Of a stretch of DNA of 64,000 bases, positions 55,158-64,000 are shown in pieces. The translations under genes and the position numbers were made by a program. The stretch is from contig JAHLMK010000003.1 in assembly GCA_019915135.1 (NCBI GenBank), positions 2,666,001 to 2,730,000 of the forward strand, read 5' to 3'. Numbering within the stretch: the first letter of the stretch is position 1; each line of letters begins with the position of its first letter. Source of the stretch: Strobilurus pachycystidiatus (taxonomy: Eukaryota; Basidiomycota; Agaricomycetes; Agaricales; Physalacriaceae). Under the pieces are notes generated by a model. That model was not told the DNA's origin, did no database searches, and worked only from the letters and a program-made list of their open reading frames with translations.

Positions 55158-57139
55158 ATGAAGGTAGCAACAGAGCAGACAGCTCCATCCCCGGACGGCA
55201 CAATGGAGACGTACGGGTGATACACTAGTCTCTTGTCGACGCATGGTTCAACACATTTTACTAGGTCACCGACAACAATCTACGACATGTCCCCGAACGC
55301 CGAAGGTGTCCCATTCCTCGAAGGTGGAGAGGAAGTGTGTTGGATAGGCAATGCAGGGTCTGTTGTGCGCGCTCGCGCCCCGACCTACATAGAAGATGGG
55401 AAAGAGACCTTAGGAAAGGTTGGCGATTGTCAATGATACATTCATCGACACGACTATTCACATTGTGTTTTCTGATAGGTTGCCGCTGTCGTCAAAGAGA
55501 TTGCGAAATTCGGATATGTGGAGCTTTCTACGCCTGAAATACTGGTTATTCAACAAGGGAAACAGACAAAATCCGACGTTGAACGCATCGTCAGAAAACA
55601 TGTTTCGGAAAGCACACCAGTGCTTCTGATGGGCAATCGACTGCAGGATTGTTGGAGGGCAGGTCTTTCGGATGAGAAACTGGATGACTACGATGTTTGG
55701 CCAAACAGACAATGCGAAGTCTTTGGTAAGTAACACGTGAATACTCCTTGGAGTCTTCTGAACGTTCATAGACCTCGTGGAGCAAGAAAAAGAACTTACA
55801 GACTCAGACCCTGTTCCAGACGACAACAGATTCTCCGCCACACCGCCACAAGCCATACTGCCAACAATTCCTCCACGACCTGAGGTTGAGACTATGTATA
55901 GCCCGCGTCTCAAAATGGAGTTTCGAGAGTTCAAGCGATCTGTAACGGAGGAAGGGCGAGTAAGATTTATTCTGGACCTCCCAACCAACAAGGCCAGCGG
56001 CATTCCACATGGGTAATAATGGCATACGCCTTTCTCGTATCGTCACAAGCACTGATTATGAGCATTTATACAGGAAACTTGACGATTGCGCCCGAGCATT
56101 TGACAATACAAAGGCATTTGATGACTCGTTGACTTGGCCGGATGCCGTCTGGGGCTTGGCACACGCCGCTGGATCCTTGTCCTGGTGGCATCACGACGGA
56201 GATGGCAAAATGACAACCGTAGATGCGATCACCGGCGCCAAATTATGGACAATGTTCATACCAAAAGCCACGCTGTCTGGGGAAGACCTCAGGGATATCA
56301 CAGTGTGGCTCACTCGGCGGAAAGTTCATCTACCAAAGGCCGAGTTCGGGTCTATCGTGACTGTACTACTGCTACCTGGGGACACTCTGTCAGTATGAAC
56401 TCTATCGAGTATCTTCTATTCTTTGTCCGAACTCATTGATGTTTCGAAGATTCATGCCACCGGGAATCGTACACCTAGTCTACACGCCTGTACCGTCCAT
56501 CTTCCGCGGCTCGTCCTTTTGGACAATGGAGTCCCTACACCTTACTCACTGGTCACGAGAGGTGGACGCCGACCATGGAGATTCAACGACTAACATCGCC
56601 CATTCAGACGAGGATATTTTCCGCAGTCTGGTGAGACTAGCGCTTTCGCTGCCGTTGGCCACCCATCTATGTCAGTAAATAGTTTTCGGTCCCTCCATAA
56701 ACTAACATCTGCAGCAGCCATACATCGAAGGCCAATTTTATCTCTCTACAATATGTTGGTCAACAGTGACAAGTTCATATCCATGCACGTCCAACATCCA
56801 AACTACCCTTCGAGCTCAGAGGTCGACGCATGCACGACCTCGGCAGCTCTGGAAACCGCTTTGTCCAAAAAGAGGAAACTTATCGACGAAAGGATACGGG
56901 AGAACATACCAAAGTCTCACTACGAGGTCGCTGTCAAGATCTTAGAAGAAATCTTGAGGGTTCATTTGAATAGGATTGCGCCTAAAACGAAGCCCGGTGT
57001 GAAGGCAGCCAAATGGATCCTTGCAGAGCTGGAGTGTTCGAACTGGTGCCATCCGGGAGCCAAAATTGAACTCGACCACGTTCAATTACAGGCTAACTAC
57101 CCAGTTGCTTATAGTTTGGATAATCAAATTGTCAATTAA
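55158..57139 (+). CDS. JmjC (cupin)-like protein, 553 aa, seven exons
   Basis: Exons 55158-55216, 55265-55418, 55479-55725, 55772-56012, 56074-56388, 56450-56670 and 56715-57139 total 1,662 nt = 554 codons without a stop. The N-terminal part has KEIAKFGYVELSTPEIL and RIVRKHVSESTPVLLMGNR. The cupin core holds an HxD pair at residues 273-275 (WWHHDGDGKM), AITGAKLWTMFIP and the distal His347 in FMPPGIVHLVYTP, the spacing expected for a Fe(II)/2-oxoglutarate JmjC barrel. A helical C-terminus (KVLEEILRVHLNR-like) follows. Mushrooms have many such JmjC-like proteins of unknown substrate; histone demethylation or protein hydroxylation is only a possibility. It is intact although next to pseudogenes. 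Confidence 0.8.
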
Positions 57140-57470
57140 GCACAGATCCAATATAACATCGCGTGTAGAGCTAGTCACAGAGCCCTCTATCACTTCTGGC
57201 GCGTGTTATATGCGAGCTTTTGGTCCTCGACAATCCTGAAAGGACGCGTACGGCTTACCCGAAATCAATTACTCAGCTTGCACTGCATCACTTGGCTGTA
57301 CATGAATGACAGTGCGTCCAGCTGAGTGCCCGCGCTGTTTGTGCGCCCCGAAGTCTGGAGTATCTGAGGAAGAGTTGTATGTCTTGGTAGCGGGATGAAC
57401 GGAGTGGCAATGAGGAAATATAACGCGGGCTCCGAATCGAGAAGGGCCAGCGTGGCCCGAATGAACTAGT
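57140..57470. other. Intergenic
   Basis: No coding or repeat signal recognised. Confidence 0.4.
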
Positions 57471-57476
57471 TTCCGC

Positions 57477-57780
57477 TTAGACTGGTGTACTGGCGTATCC
57501 GACGATCAGGCCATACACCAACAGGCTCCATGCGCAGAGAATACACGGTAGGCAACTTGAAGAGAAGGGCAATGTGAAATCATAATACCTGCAGATCTGT
57601 GGAGTCGTGTACTCACGCAAAATGTATGAACTGAGCCCTCGCAAAAGCCTAGCGTCCGACACGCGGCCGAAGTCTGGCATCCGCGCTCCAACCCGAGAGC
57701 CTACTGCGACGGAAAGAGGGTATGATCTTGCGTAAAGTAAGCGCGACATGGTGTACTCACAATCCAACTGGGGATCATAG
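57477..57780 (-). CDS. Possible small membrane protein, unresolved
   Basis: The reverse frame 57767-57477 (97 codons) contains RVGARMPDFGRVSDARLLRG and a hydrophobic C-terminal segment (CILCAWSLLVYGLIVGY) that could span a membrane. Two GTGAGTACAC motifs (57,759 and 57,615) could be intron donors, which would alter the protein. Neither alternative gives a recognised family. Could be a gene fragment. Confidence 0.3.
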
Positions 57781-57927
57781 TGTAATTACTGCTGTTGCTC
57801 AGATTTCACAGCTTGCCAATGTTTCTAAGTAGCCAATCGACGTCTATCACGAAATATATACTTAGTAGGCGTCAAGTTTCTCTCTGCAAGATCAATTTGA
57901 TATTGCGAAAGCATTCGTACTTGTGAC

Positions 57928-59110
57928 TCAAATCTGTCGACGCCGTCCGCCAACATTCCGACCTGTGCCCTCCATTTCCTCGAGCCGTGCTTCGGTTACC
58001 TCCAAGCGTCGTCGCTCTTGCTCCCGCTTGCTCGCCGATTTGCTGTACTTCAGAATCGTCCTTATGAAATCGTCGATTACCCACACTTCGTCGTAGTTGT
58101 CCAACCAGGGATATGCGTCCAGAACCTAGAACGATAGGCGTTAGCGTTCAAGGCCCGATAATTCAAGCACTTACCCTCTCGTGTACGGATTGAATCCTCT
58201 GTTCTTGTTGCTCGTACAACGATTTATGTAAAATCAAGTTTTCCTCGACAACCTGTTTGACAAAAGCCTGTGTTCATCATCAGCCTGCGCAGCTAAATTG
58301 GACAACACCGTGACTTACCCGTATAGTCTTGAACTGTGAAGCTTCCCATTTGAGCGCCACCTGGAGATTGTATCCTCCACGACCCGGTCGGCCAACTTCT
58401 CCTAAGGGTTTCTTGATCTTTGTCGACGGCGTCGTAGAGAACCCGGTAGCTCGAGGCATCTGGAAAAGAGAGGGGTCGGGAGTGGGCGCAGAAAGTGCAG
58501 CGCCATGACCAGAAGATGAAGATCCAGCTACTTCAGGATCTGGAAGGGATGTCTTTACGGTGGTTGTAGAGGGAGGAGTAGGTTCAACGTGTGAAGGTCC
58601 TTCTCCGGTGGCTGATGGAGCTGCGATCATACGAGGAGGGGGCACCGTTACGTTGTCAGGAGCTTGTGAGACGTTTGTAGCGGGCGCGGACGTGGGTAAG
58701 GGACGGAGTCTTGGGATGGCGGTCATCGACGGTAAACCACCGTGTATTGGCTGATTGCCACCGGCGGCGTTGTTCGCTGACTTCGATTCAACAGGAGGTG
58801 ACGAGCGAGTTGGAGGTTGTGGCGGGATGATGGGAGAAGGACTGCGGGAGGATTCCGCGTATGATGACAGAGAACAGGGAGACATGGATCGGCAGGAGGA
58901 AGTGGACGAAGATCCACATGTACTGGAGGCATATAGACGCGGGGATGATGTCGGGGAACGAGGAGGGTAAGGGGAACGGTGCCTTTCATACCGTGTCTGG
59001 CGAACAGGGCCGACGACGGGTAGTAGCCGGTGTGCTATGGAAGTGGAAGGTGTAGATGCTGTGACTTCCGTGCATCTCAAGGTCGGGTATGAACGCACGT
59101 TGCGGGGCAT
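57928..59110 (-). CDS. Lineage-specific protein, 360 aa, three exons
   Basis: Exons (reverse) 59110-58319, 58267-58175 and 58125-57928 give 1,083 nt = 361 codons, all introns phase 0. The first 240 residues are Ser/Pro/Thr-rich and probably disordered (TSSPRLYASSTCGSSSTSS). The conserved-looking end is GEVGRPGRGGYNLQVALKW, then FVKQVVEENLILHKSL, then VLDAYPWLDNYDEVWVIDDF and a basic helix (SKREQERRRLEVTEARLEE). The combination of a GRGGY motif and a W..NYD..W.I.DF motif matches a family I recall only from Agaricomycete genomes, where it is abundant and uncharacterised. Start chosen at MPRNVRSYPT; an upstream in-frame ATG at 59218 is possible. It is divergent from the RING gene. Confidence 0.75.
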
Positions 59111-59756
59111 TTCAGAGAGCAAGGAATAATTGTCGGACCCCGAGACCTTTTGAACGATGGAGACAAAGAAAGGATGATGACTGTAAATTTGAAAGGAATG
59201 CCCACCCTGTGCCCACACCTCCCTAATTCATGATCATTGGCTTGTGATTTGCTTGTGATCTCATTTCGCACCCTCTCCACGGACCACGACGAATAAAATG
59301 CGGCTCGTTCAGGGAAGATTTTTCAGTCGGAGAGATTCCTGGTATAATCTTGCTCGGGCATCGGCGTTACGGTCATCTGAACGTTTCGTGCAGCTTCATA
59401 GTGCAGGTGGACATATTGGTGGTCGTGCTGCTCGTGCCTGCGATCGTCTCCAAGTCGCATTTCTGGACTCATGATACATCCTTCGGTCCGCTTGCGAAAA
59501 GCGGCGTCCATGGAACGCACCCAGGAAGCGCCCTTTGTCTGTGCTTTGTCTTGAAGAAAGAATTTTAGGTTCCTTTCAGACGTCATCAGCCATATGGATT
59601 GGGGCTGAAAGAGCTTTCTTAGGCCGTACAAAAGATCGTGGGTGGGCTCCTGAGTTCCTTCCTGCTCTTGACGATCTAAAGATCAATCCCAGATACTCTC
59701 TTTGCGTATGTGGAATCTGCCCATGGCCCACCTCGTTGATTCTGACACCTCTTAGC
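59111..59756. promoter_or_regulatory. Shared intergenic region of a divergent gene pair
   Basis: 646 bp between two outward-facing starts. No obvious TATA element; 59,700-59,756 before the RING start is C/T-rich. It could serve as a bidirectional promoter. Confidence 0.35.
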
Positions 59757-60576
59757 ATGCCCCGTGTTTCCAACACTAGCAGTCGCAGCTCTGCAAGGAC
59801 TGACACGGCGTTCAGGCCTTCCTCCCGAGGAACACAAGCGATTGACACGTCCCCCCGTCGCCGCTCTCCTCGAAACCACCCCACCTCCACTCCTACAGAA
59901 GATCGTCGAAGGCGGCCTCCGTCCTCTCCCTCTCGTCCACATCGCTCCACCATCACTTCCACTTCTACAGAAGACCGCACCACGCAGCTTCCGTCCTCAG
60001 GATCGCCTGGCGCAGGCGTCACGACTACACCCAACTCCCAGGAAGCTGTTCCATCAACACGTCTTCTTGAACCATCGGCTAGTGGCGGTCCTCGCACGGG
60101 AATCAGCCTCCAAGGCGAGATATACGTCCGTAATCTTGCTGTCCCCTGTGCGCTGCTGCCTGACTTGACTCTCCAGAGATTGAAAAGAATTCTGGAGTTG
60201 ATTGTCCAGGATGAACGCAACGCCTTGAACTGTCCCATCTGTCATCAACTGGCGTGGCAGCCCCTCGTGTAAGTCGGCTCGTGGTCTTCAGCTCTGTATT
60301 GACGGCGCCTCTAGACTTCGTTGCGGACACGATGTTTGTACGCCATGCCTGATCAGAATTGAGAGAGAATATCTTACTGTCAAGGCTGACCACATGTGTT
60401 GTCCCAACGCGGAATGCCAGAGGCCCGTATACGACTTGCCTATGATATGCTACGATCTCATGGAGCGAATCGAAACTTTCGCTAAGGATATGAATCTTAC
60501 GCCTCCCCCGCCTTTGAATCCAACATGGACCATACTGCGGCAACCACCCGTCCATCTACCGTCCATCGTTGATTAA
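59757..60576 (+). CDS. RING-finger protein, 257 aa, two exons
   Basis: Exons 59757-60268 and 60315-60576 (774 nt = 258 codons). Residues 1-115 are Ser/Arg/Pro/Thr-rich with a repeated STPTEDRRRRPPSS / TSTSTEDRTTQL pattern. A RING motif follows: C159-x2-C162, C174-x-H176-x2-C179-x2-C182, then C199/C200 and C205 (CPICHQLAWQPL, LRCGHDVCTPCL, CCPNAECQRPV). RING proteins usually act as E3 ubiquitin ligases by holding an E2 enzyme; the last zinc pair has unusual x4 spacing, so activity is not assured. The C-terminal helix (YDLMERIETFAKDM) may mediate dimerisation. Single phase-2 intron within the RING. Confidence 0.8.
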
Positions 60577-60599
60577 TTCGTCGGGGGAAAACTTCAACT

Positions 60600-60720
60600 T
60601 CGTCATATTTCACGTTATCCTATCTCAATCATTCTATTCCAATCTTGTAGTAGACGTATCATACTGGTCGATGATAATTGACACCAGATTTTGATCTATT
60701 GGCCGCGGTACTGTAGCAAT
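60600..60720 (+). repeat. Fragment of the dispersed repeat
   Basis: CTTGTAGTAGACGTATCATA and GGCCGCGGTACTGTAGC here match 45,779-45,858 in copy A (and 63,442-63,521 in copy B) with scattered changes, same orientation. It lies just after the RING stop codon. Confidence 0.75.
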
Positions 60721-61223
60721 TCGTACCAACAGGACGGACGGAACACTCTCGCAAGAAGGTGAGATGCATACGTCTCCCTGCTTGATACAGGACCTGTGAG
60801 CAGCAATAGATGAATAACAAGTTCAAGATGTCGATTACAGTCCGAATACACGTCTTATATACTGCCAGAATCGTCTTATGTAAAACAAGTCGAAAATGAA
60901 ACTAAATGAAAGTACAGGAAAATACGAGTGGAGTGTCCGTGGTATGTAGAATGGTGGCGTGGTATGAGGAATGAAGGAGCCGGTGCGTTGCGACTACGAG
61001 ACTGCTTGCTCTAACCGCTAACAGGACTAATGCACCTCCTCTTGGCAACAAAGAATACAGGCTGCGACAGCTCACAATGCTGTGAGAATGAAAGAGGGAC
61101 ATGTTCGCACCACCCGCAGGAGGATAGCATCCGTAATATGTGCCCGATGCGCGCGTGTTTCAGGGTACCGACAAGAAAAAGAAAGGAATTGGATGTCCGG
61201 TGGTCAATAATTACAGACGACGC
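60721..61223. other. Intergenic
   Basis: No secure feature; 3' flanks of two convergent genes. Confidence 0.35.
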
Positions 61224-62089
61224 TTAGGAAGGTGGGGAGGGTGGAAGCGTCAATGTGAGCGTCCAGTCGGCACGGTGTCGGTAGAACCTAAACCAGCAAT
61301 CAGGCTTTGTGGCATGCAGACAAACACTCACGCGCACCCCCAATTGGGGAAGTCCTGCCGTAGTTTCGAATCGAAAGATGTGTGATCATTTTTGATGTGG
61401 TGCCTCAACATCATATGGTTGTCTAAGACGCCATGGATGCTGCACACAGGGCAGCGCCATCCCCTGACCTTAACCTGGAAAACAGGCTTTCTCTTCTTCG
61501 CACCCTGCCGAGGTTGGACAAATCTCAGCCGAAGATCGGGCTGGTGGAGGTGCCGATGTTCGGGAGATTTTTGACTTTCCCAATCGGTTATGATTTTGTG
61601 GTCGGCACAAGAGGCGAGCAAGTCTCTCCTTGCGGCTTGGACCGCAGAGTCTGCAGGGAGTGAGTGGTTCAAGTAGGAGGTCAGGGGGTGGGGTGGATCT
61701 GTTAGATCAGAAAAAGCCTGGAAACTAGCATCGCCTGAGCAACAATAGTCTGGCCAATCATCTGTGTCTGACTCGAAGACAGAGCTCTCCGGTTCCTCTT
61801 CGCTATCTTCTTCTTCCACTGAGGACTCCGGGGCAAATGACCTGTGGGGCCTAGGATAACCTTGGGTATAACCTTGGCTATATGGAGATCTAGCTGGCAT
61901 CATCCTTGCCAGGCTCGGGAACCGCGGCTTCTTCCCCCTCTTTCTCTCTTCATCTTCCTCACCCTCCTCTACAACCCTCTGTCTCTTCGGGGCGATTGGC
62001 TGCCGAGCATCTGACACGTTCGATGGACCAGCAACCGGTGTACCTTCCTTGACTTTGCATAGCGGTAAGATCATTGTGGGGGTGTTCAA
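61224..62089 (-). CDS. C2H2 zinc-finger protein, 273 aa visible
   Basis: Reverse exons 62089-61332 and 61287-61224 give 822 nt = 274 codons. Residues 35-60 hold a bipartite basic cluster (APKRQRV, ERKRGKKPRF), then an acidic segment (ESSVEEEDSEEEPESSV), then a zinc finger C213-x2-C216-x14-H231-x4-H236 (WRCPVCSIHGVLDNHMML). The short last exon ends FYRHRADWTLTLTLPPSPPS. This finger plus W-x-LTL tail recurs in mushroom hypothetical proteins. A nuclear DNA- or RNA-binding role is plausible. The start at 62089 may not be genuine: upstream exons (62160-62570) carry a VIDLT motif and are probably part of the same gene. Confidence 0.7.
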
Positions 62090-62096
62090 GGGGGGG

Positions 62097-62572
62097 CTTC
62101 TTGATTAGTGAGGGAAAGATGAGCGGAGTGATGCTGGGACAAGGGTCAGGATATGGGGGCTGTCATGGTCACGTTTAGAGGAGGCTCACAAGGTTCTCTT
62201 TTTGCTGCACCGCTCTCCAACTTATGTTGTCTTCATCGTCGGTCCCGGTCAAATCAATCACTTCGATTGGTGGAGGGGCTGATTTGGGTGCGGGGCGGGA
62301 ACCTGGGACGGGCGTCTGACAAGTATTTGATCCCGTTTCTTGATTAGTGAGGGAAAGATGAGCGGAGTGATGCTAGGACAAGGGTCAGGATATGGGGGCT
62401 GTCATTGTCACGTTTGAAGCTCACAAAATTCTCTTTTTGCTGCACCGCTCTCCAACTTGGGTCGTCTTCATCGTCGGTCCCCGTCAAATCAATCACTTCG
62501 ATTGGTGGAGGGACTGATTTGGGTGCAGGGCGGGAACCTGGGACGGGCGTCTGACAAGTGTTCGATCCCGGA
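62097..62572 (-). repeat. Tandem ~239-bp duplication of an exon with VIDLT motif and its intron
   Basis: Copies 62097-62335 and 62336-62572 are about 90 percent identical. On the reverse strand each holds an exon reading PPPIEVIDLTGTDDED, then SWRAVQQKEN, followed by a GTGAGC donor and an intron ending ATCAAG. VIDLT next to acidic residues resembles a SUMO-interacting motif. It lies directly upstream of the zinc-finger frame in transcription order. The joint into that frame is off by one base at a run of seven C (62,094 region), so splicing or sequence here is uncertain. Confidence 0.7.
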
Positions 62573-62624
62573 GCAGCCGAAGGTTCGAAATGCGTTGCTC
62601 TGGGAGGCGCAGGAAAAAGTCCGA

Positions 62625-64000
62625 CCTGGACCAGTTGGGCGCGCTGGAACCCCGTTCTTCCCTGGATGTGTAGTCTGTAAGAGAGTGACGTTTGCAAGTG
62701 CAGTAAATATGGACTCGCCTCTCTCATCTGCCGAAGCCCATGATCGTGAACATGGCCAGATTTGTCGACCTTGACAAAGTCAGCCTCAGGCCGCGGGCAT
62801 GTAAACCCAAGTACGCGTACCTCACAATCGCCTTGGGTAGACCTGTCCAGACTTCTGTCCCTGTCTGTTCTTCTCTGAATCTTGGAGCTCCCGTGCTTAA
62901 GACTCGTAAGCGTCTACATCTTCCAAGTTGCAGGCCAACAAACTTACGTCTCCCAAACGCTCGTCAATCTCGTACCAAGGGCGCTTACGCCCACCAGTGG
63001 TCCTAGCTGGTTCCTGACGTGTTCCTCTGGCCATTGAAATGGGTTCGTGACGTGTTGTTTCAAACAACTACGTTTGTCGTCCTGGCGCGTTTAGGAGAAG
63101 ATGGTGAGCAGAGTAAGACTGATAGCAACCCTAATCAGGATCAAGTCAAGAGCCTTGCGTGCCGTAGGCCCGTAGCAGCCAAACACGTACAATCCTTCGC
63201 AACCCAGGGTATCCTTTTCTCCAACGTCTCCCTCACCACTTGTGGCCCTCTCCGTCTCGTCGCTTATTCTCTCCGGACGACAATGTGACATGGTTGAACC
63301 ATGCGCACCCGAACTTGCTTCCCAGGGTCAATTTCGTCGTATTGGACTCTCAAGAGGCGGCCCGGGACCCAGACAGTCAGCGACTCCCATGGACGTTTAA
63401 ACGTCATCATATTCCATGAAATCCAATCCCTCTATCCCAATCTTGTAGTAGACGTATCATCCTGGTCGATGATAATTGACACCAAACATTGTCCTACTGG
63501 CCGCGGTACTGTAGCGGTGAGCGCCATGTTGATCATCGCGTCCACTTTGACTAATTCAATCGTAGCTCAGGACACAAGGACTCCCGTTTGACGGGCGAAA
63601 CCCTTCCCGATGACGCCTTCCACCACAACTGACAAGGGGGCGGAACATAGCCCTTCGCATCTTCAACTTGGTTTGACTGACTTGATGCAGTCCGACGGGC
63701 TACCCCTACAAGGCGAATGTTCTTCATGACGCGATTCCGAGTCGGATACACCCACTTCGAGAGACTACGAGAGGAACCTCCACGCACACGCGATTTGCCT
63801 CCATAGTTACGATACGCAATCTTCATTACAACTACCACTTATTGTACCTGAAACTGCTACTATCACATCCCTGGCCATTTTCGTACTTATTTCCCTGCCA
63901 AAATGACTGAAACCAAAGAAACAGAGAGCACCGGCGGTGAGACCGACGGAAGACCGATGTCCATGATGAGGAAGACGAAGAGGGCGCGCAGGAGTGACCA
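62625..64000 (+). repeat. Dispersed repeat, copy B (runs off the window)
   Basis: Matches copy A (44962-46337) with a constant offset and few substitutions. It begins 52 bp beyond the duplicated exon of the zinc-finger gene and may have cut off that gene's 5' end. It includes the start of the MTETKETEST frame at 63903. Confidence 0.9.

Overview
The window looks like nuclear DNA of a basidiomycete fungus, most likely an Agaricomycete. Genes are split by many 45-75 nt GT-AG introns, intergenic DNA is rich in decayed transposons, and several predicted proteins resemble families I know only from mushrooms. I see no tRNA, rRNA, CRISPR array or prokaryotic operon. Gene models below were built by hand: I looked for splice junctions that keep reading frame and checked that exon lengths sum to a multiple of three.

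Layout. 0-8.5 kb: fragmentary coding traces, a hairpin-rich SINE-like sequence and a long CT-rich tract. 8.5-9.1 kb: a small unknown ORF. 9.5-16.4 kb (-): a long HEAT-repeat gene matching the cohesin loader SCC2/Mis4, lacking its N-terminus and frameshifted. 16.5-18.5 kb: about 13 tandem copies of a ~155 bp exon-plus-intron unit, with one stray copy at 23.2 kb. 19.5-23.1 kb (+): an intact six-exon SPT5-like NGN/KOW protein. 23.6-26.7 kb: a dead Ty3/Gypsy integrase carrying a hAT-type MITE. 26.8-30.1 kb (-): an unknown broken gene and a PEX1-like AAA fragment. 31.2-33.3 kb (-): an intact Crinkler/RHS-like P-loop NTPase plus nuclease-like gene. 33.5-34.7 kb: a TIR element. 34.8-38.7 kb (-): a P4-ATPase (lipid flippase) pseudogene. 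38.9-40.5 kb: a second TIR element between direct repeats. 40.8-44.8 kb: a small coiled-coil gene convergent with a 940-codon single-exon ORF. 45-46.6 kb and 62.6-64 kb: two nearly identical copies of one repeat, with a third inverted copy at 52.3-53.3 kb that carries a PIF/Harbinger-like MITE. 46.9-52.2 kb (+): an intact 24-exon coiled-coil gene. 53.3-54.6 kb (-): a dead myosin-motor fragment of a chitin synthase. 55.2-57.1 kb (+): a seven-exon JmjC-like gene. 57.9-60.6 kb: a divergent pair (unknown 360-aa protein and a RING protein). 61.2-62.6 kb (-): a C2H2 zinc-finger gene with a duplicated exon carrying a VIDLT motif.

Reading of the whole. Pieces of at least four conserved housekeeping genes (SCC2, P4-ATPase, PEX1, myosin-motor chitin synthase) are present as broken or truncated copies, mixed with four TIR elements and a recent duplication. 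Between them sit intact genes of types that expand in mushroom genomes. This fits a fast-evolving accessory or subtelomere-like segment. The functions of the lineage-specific genes are inferred or unknown, and no expression or database evidence was available.
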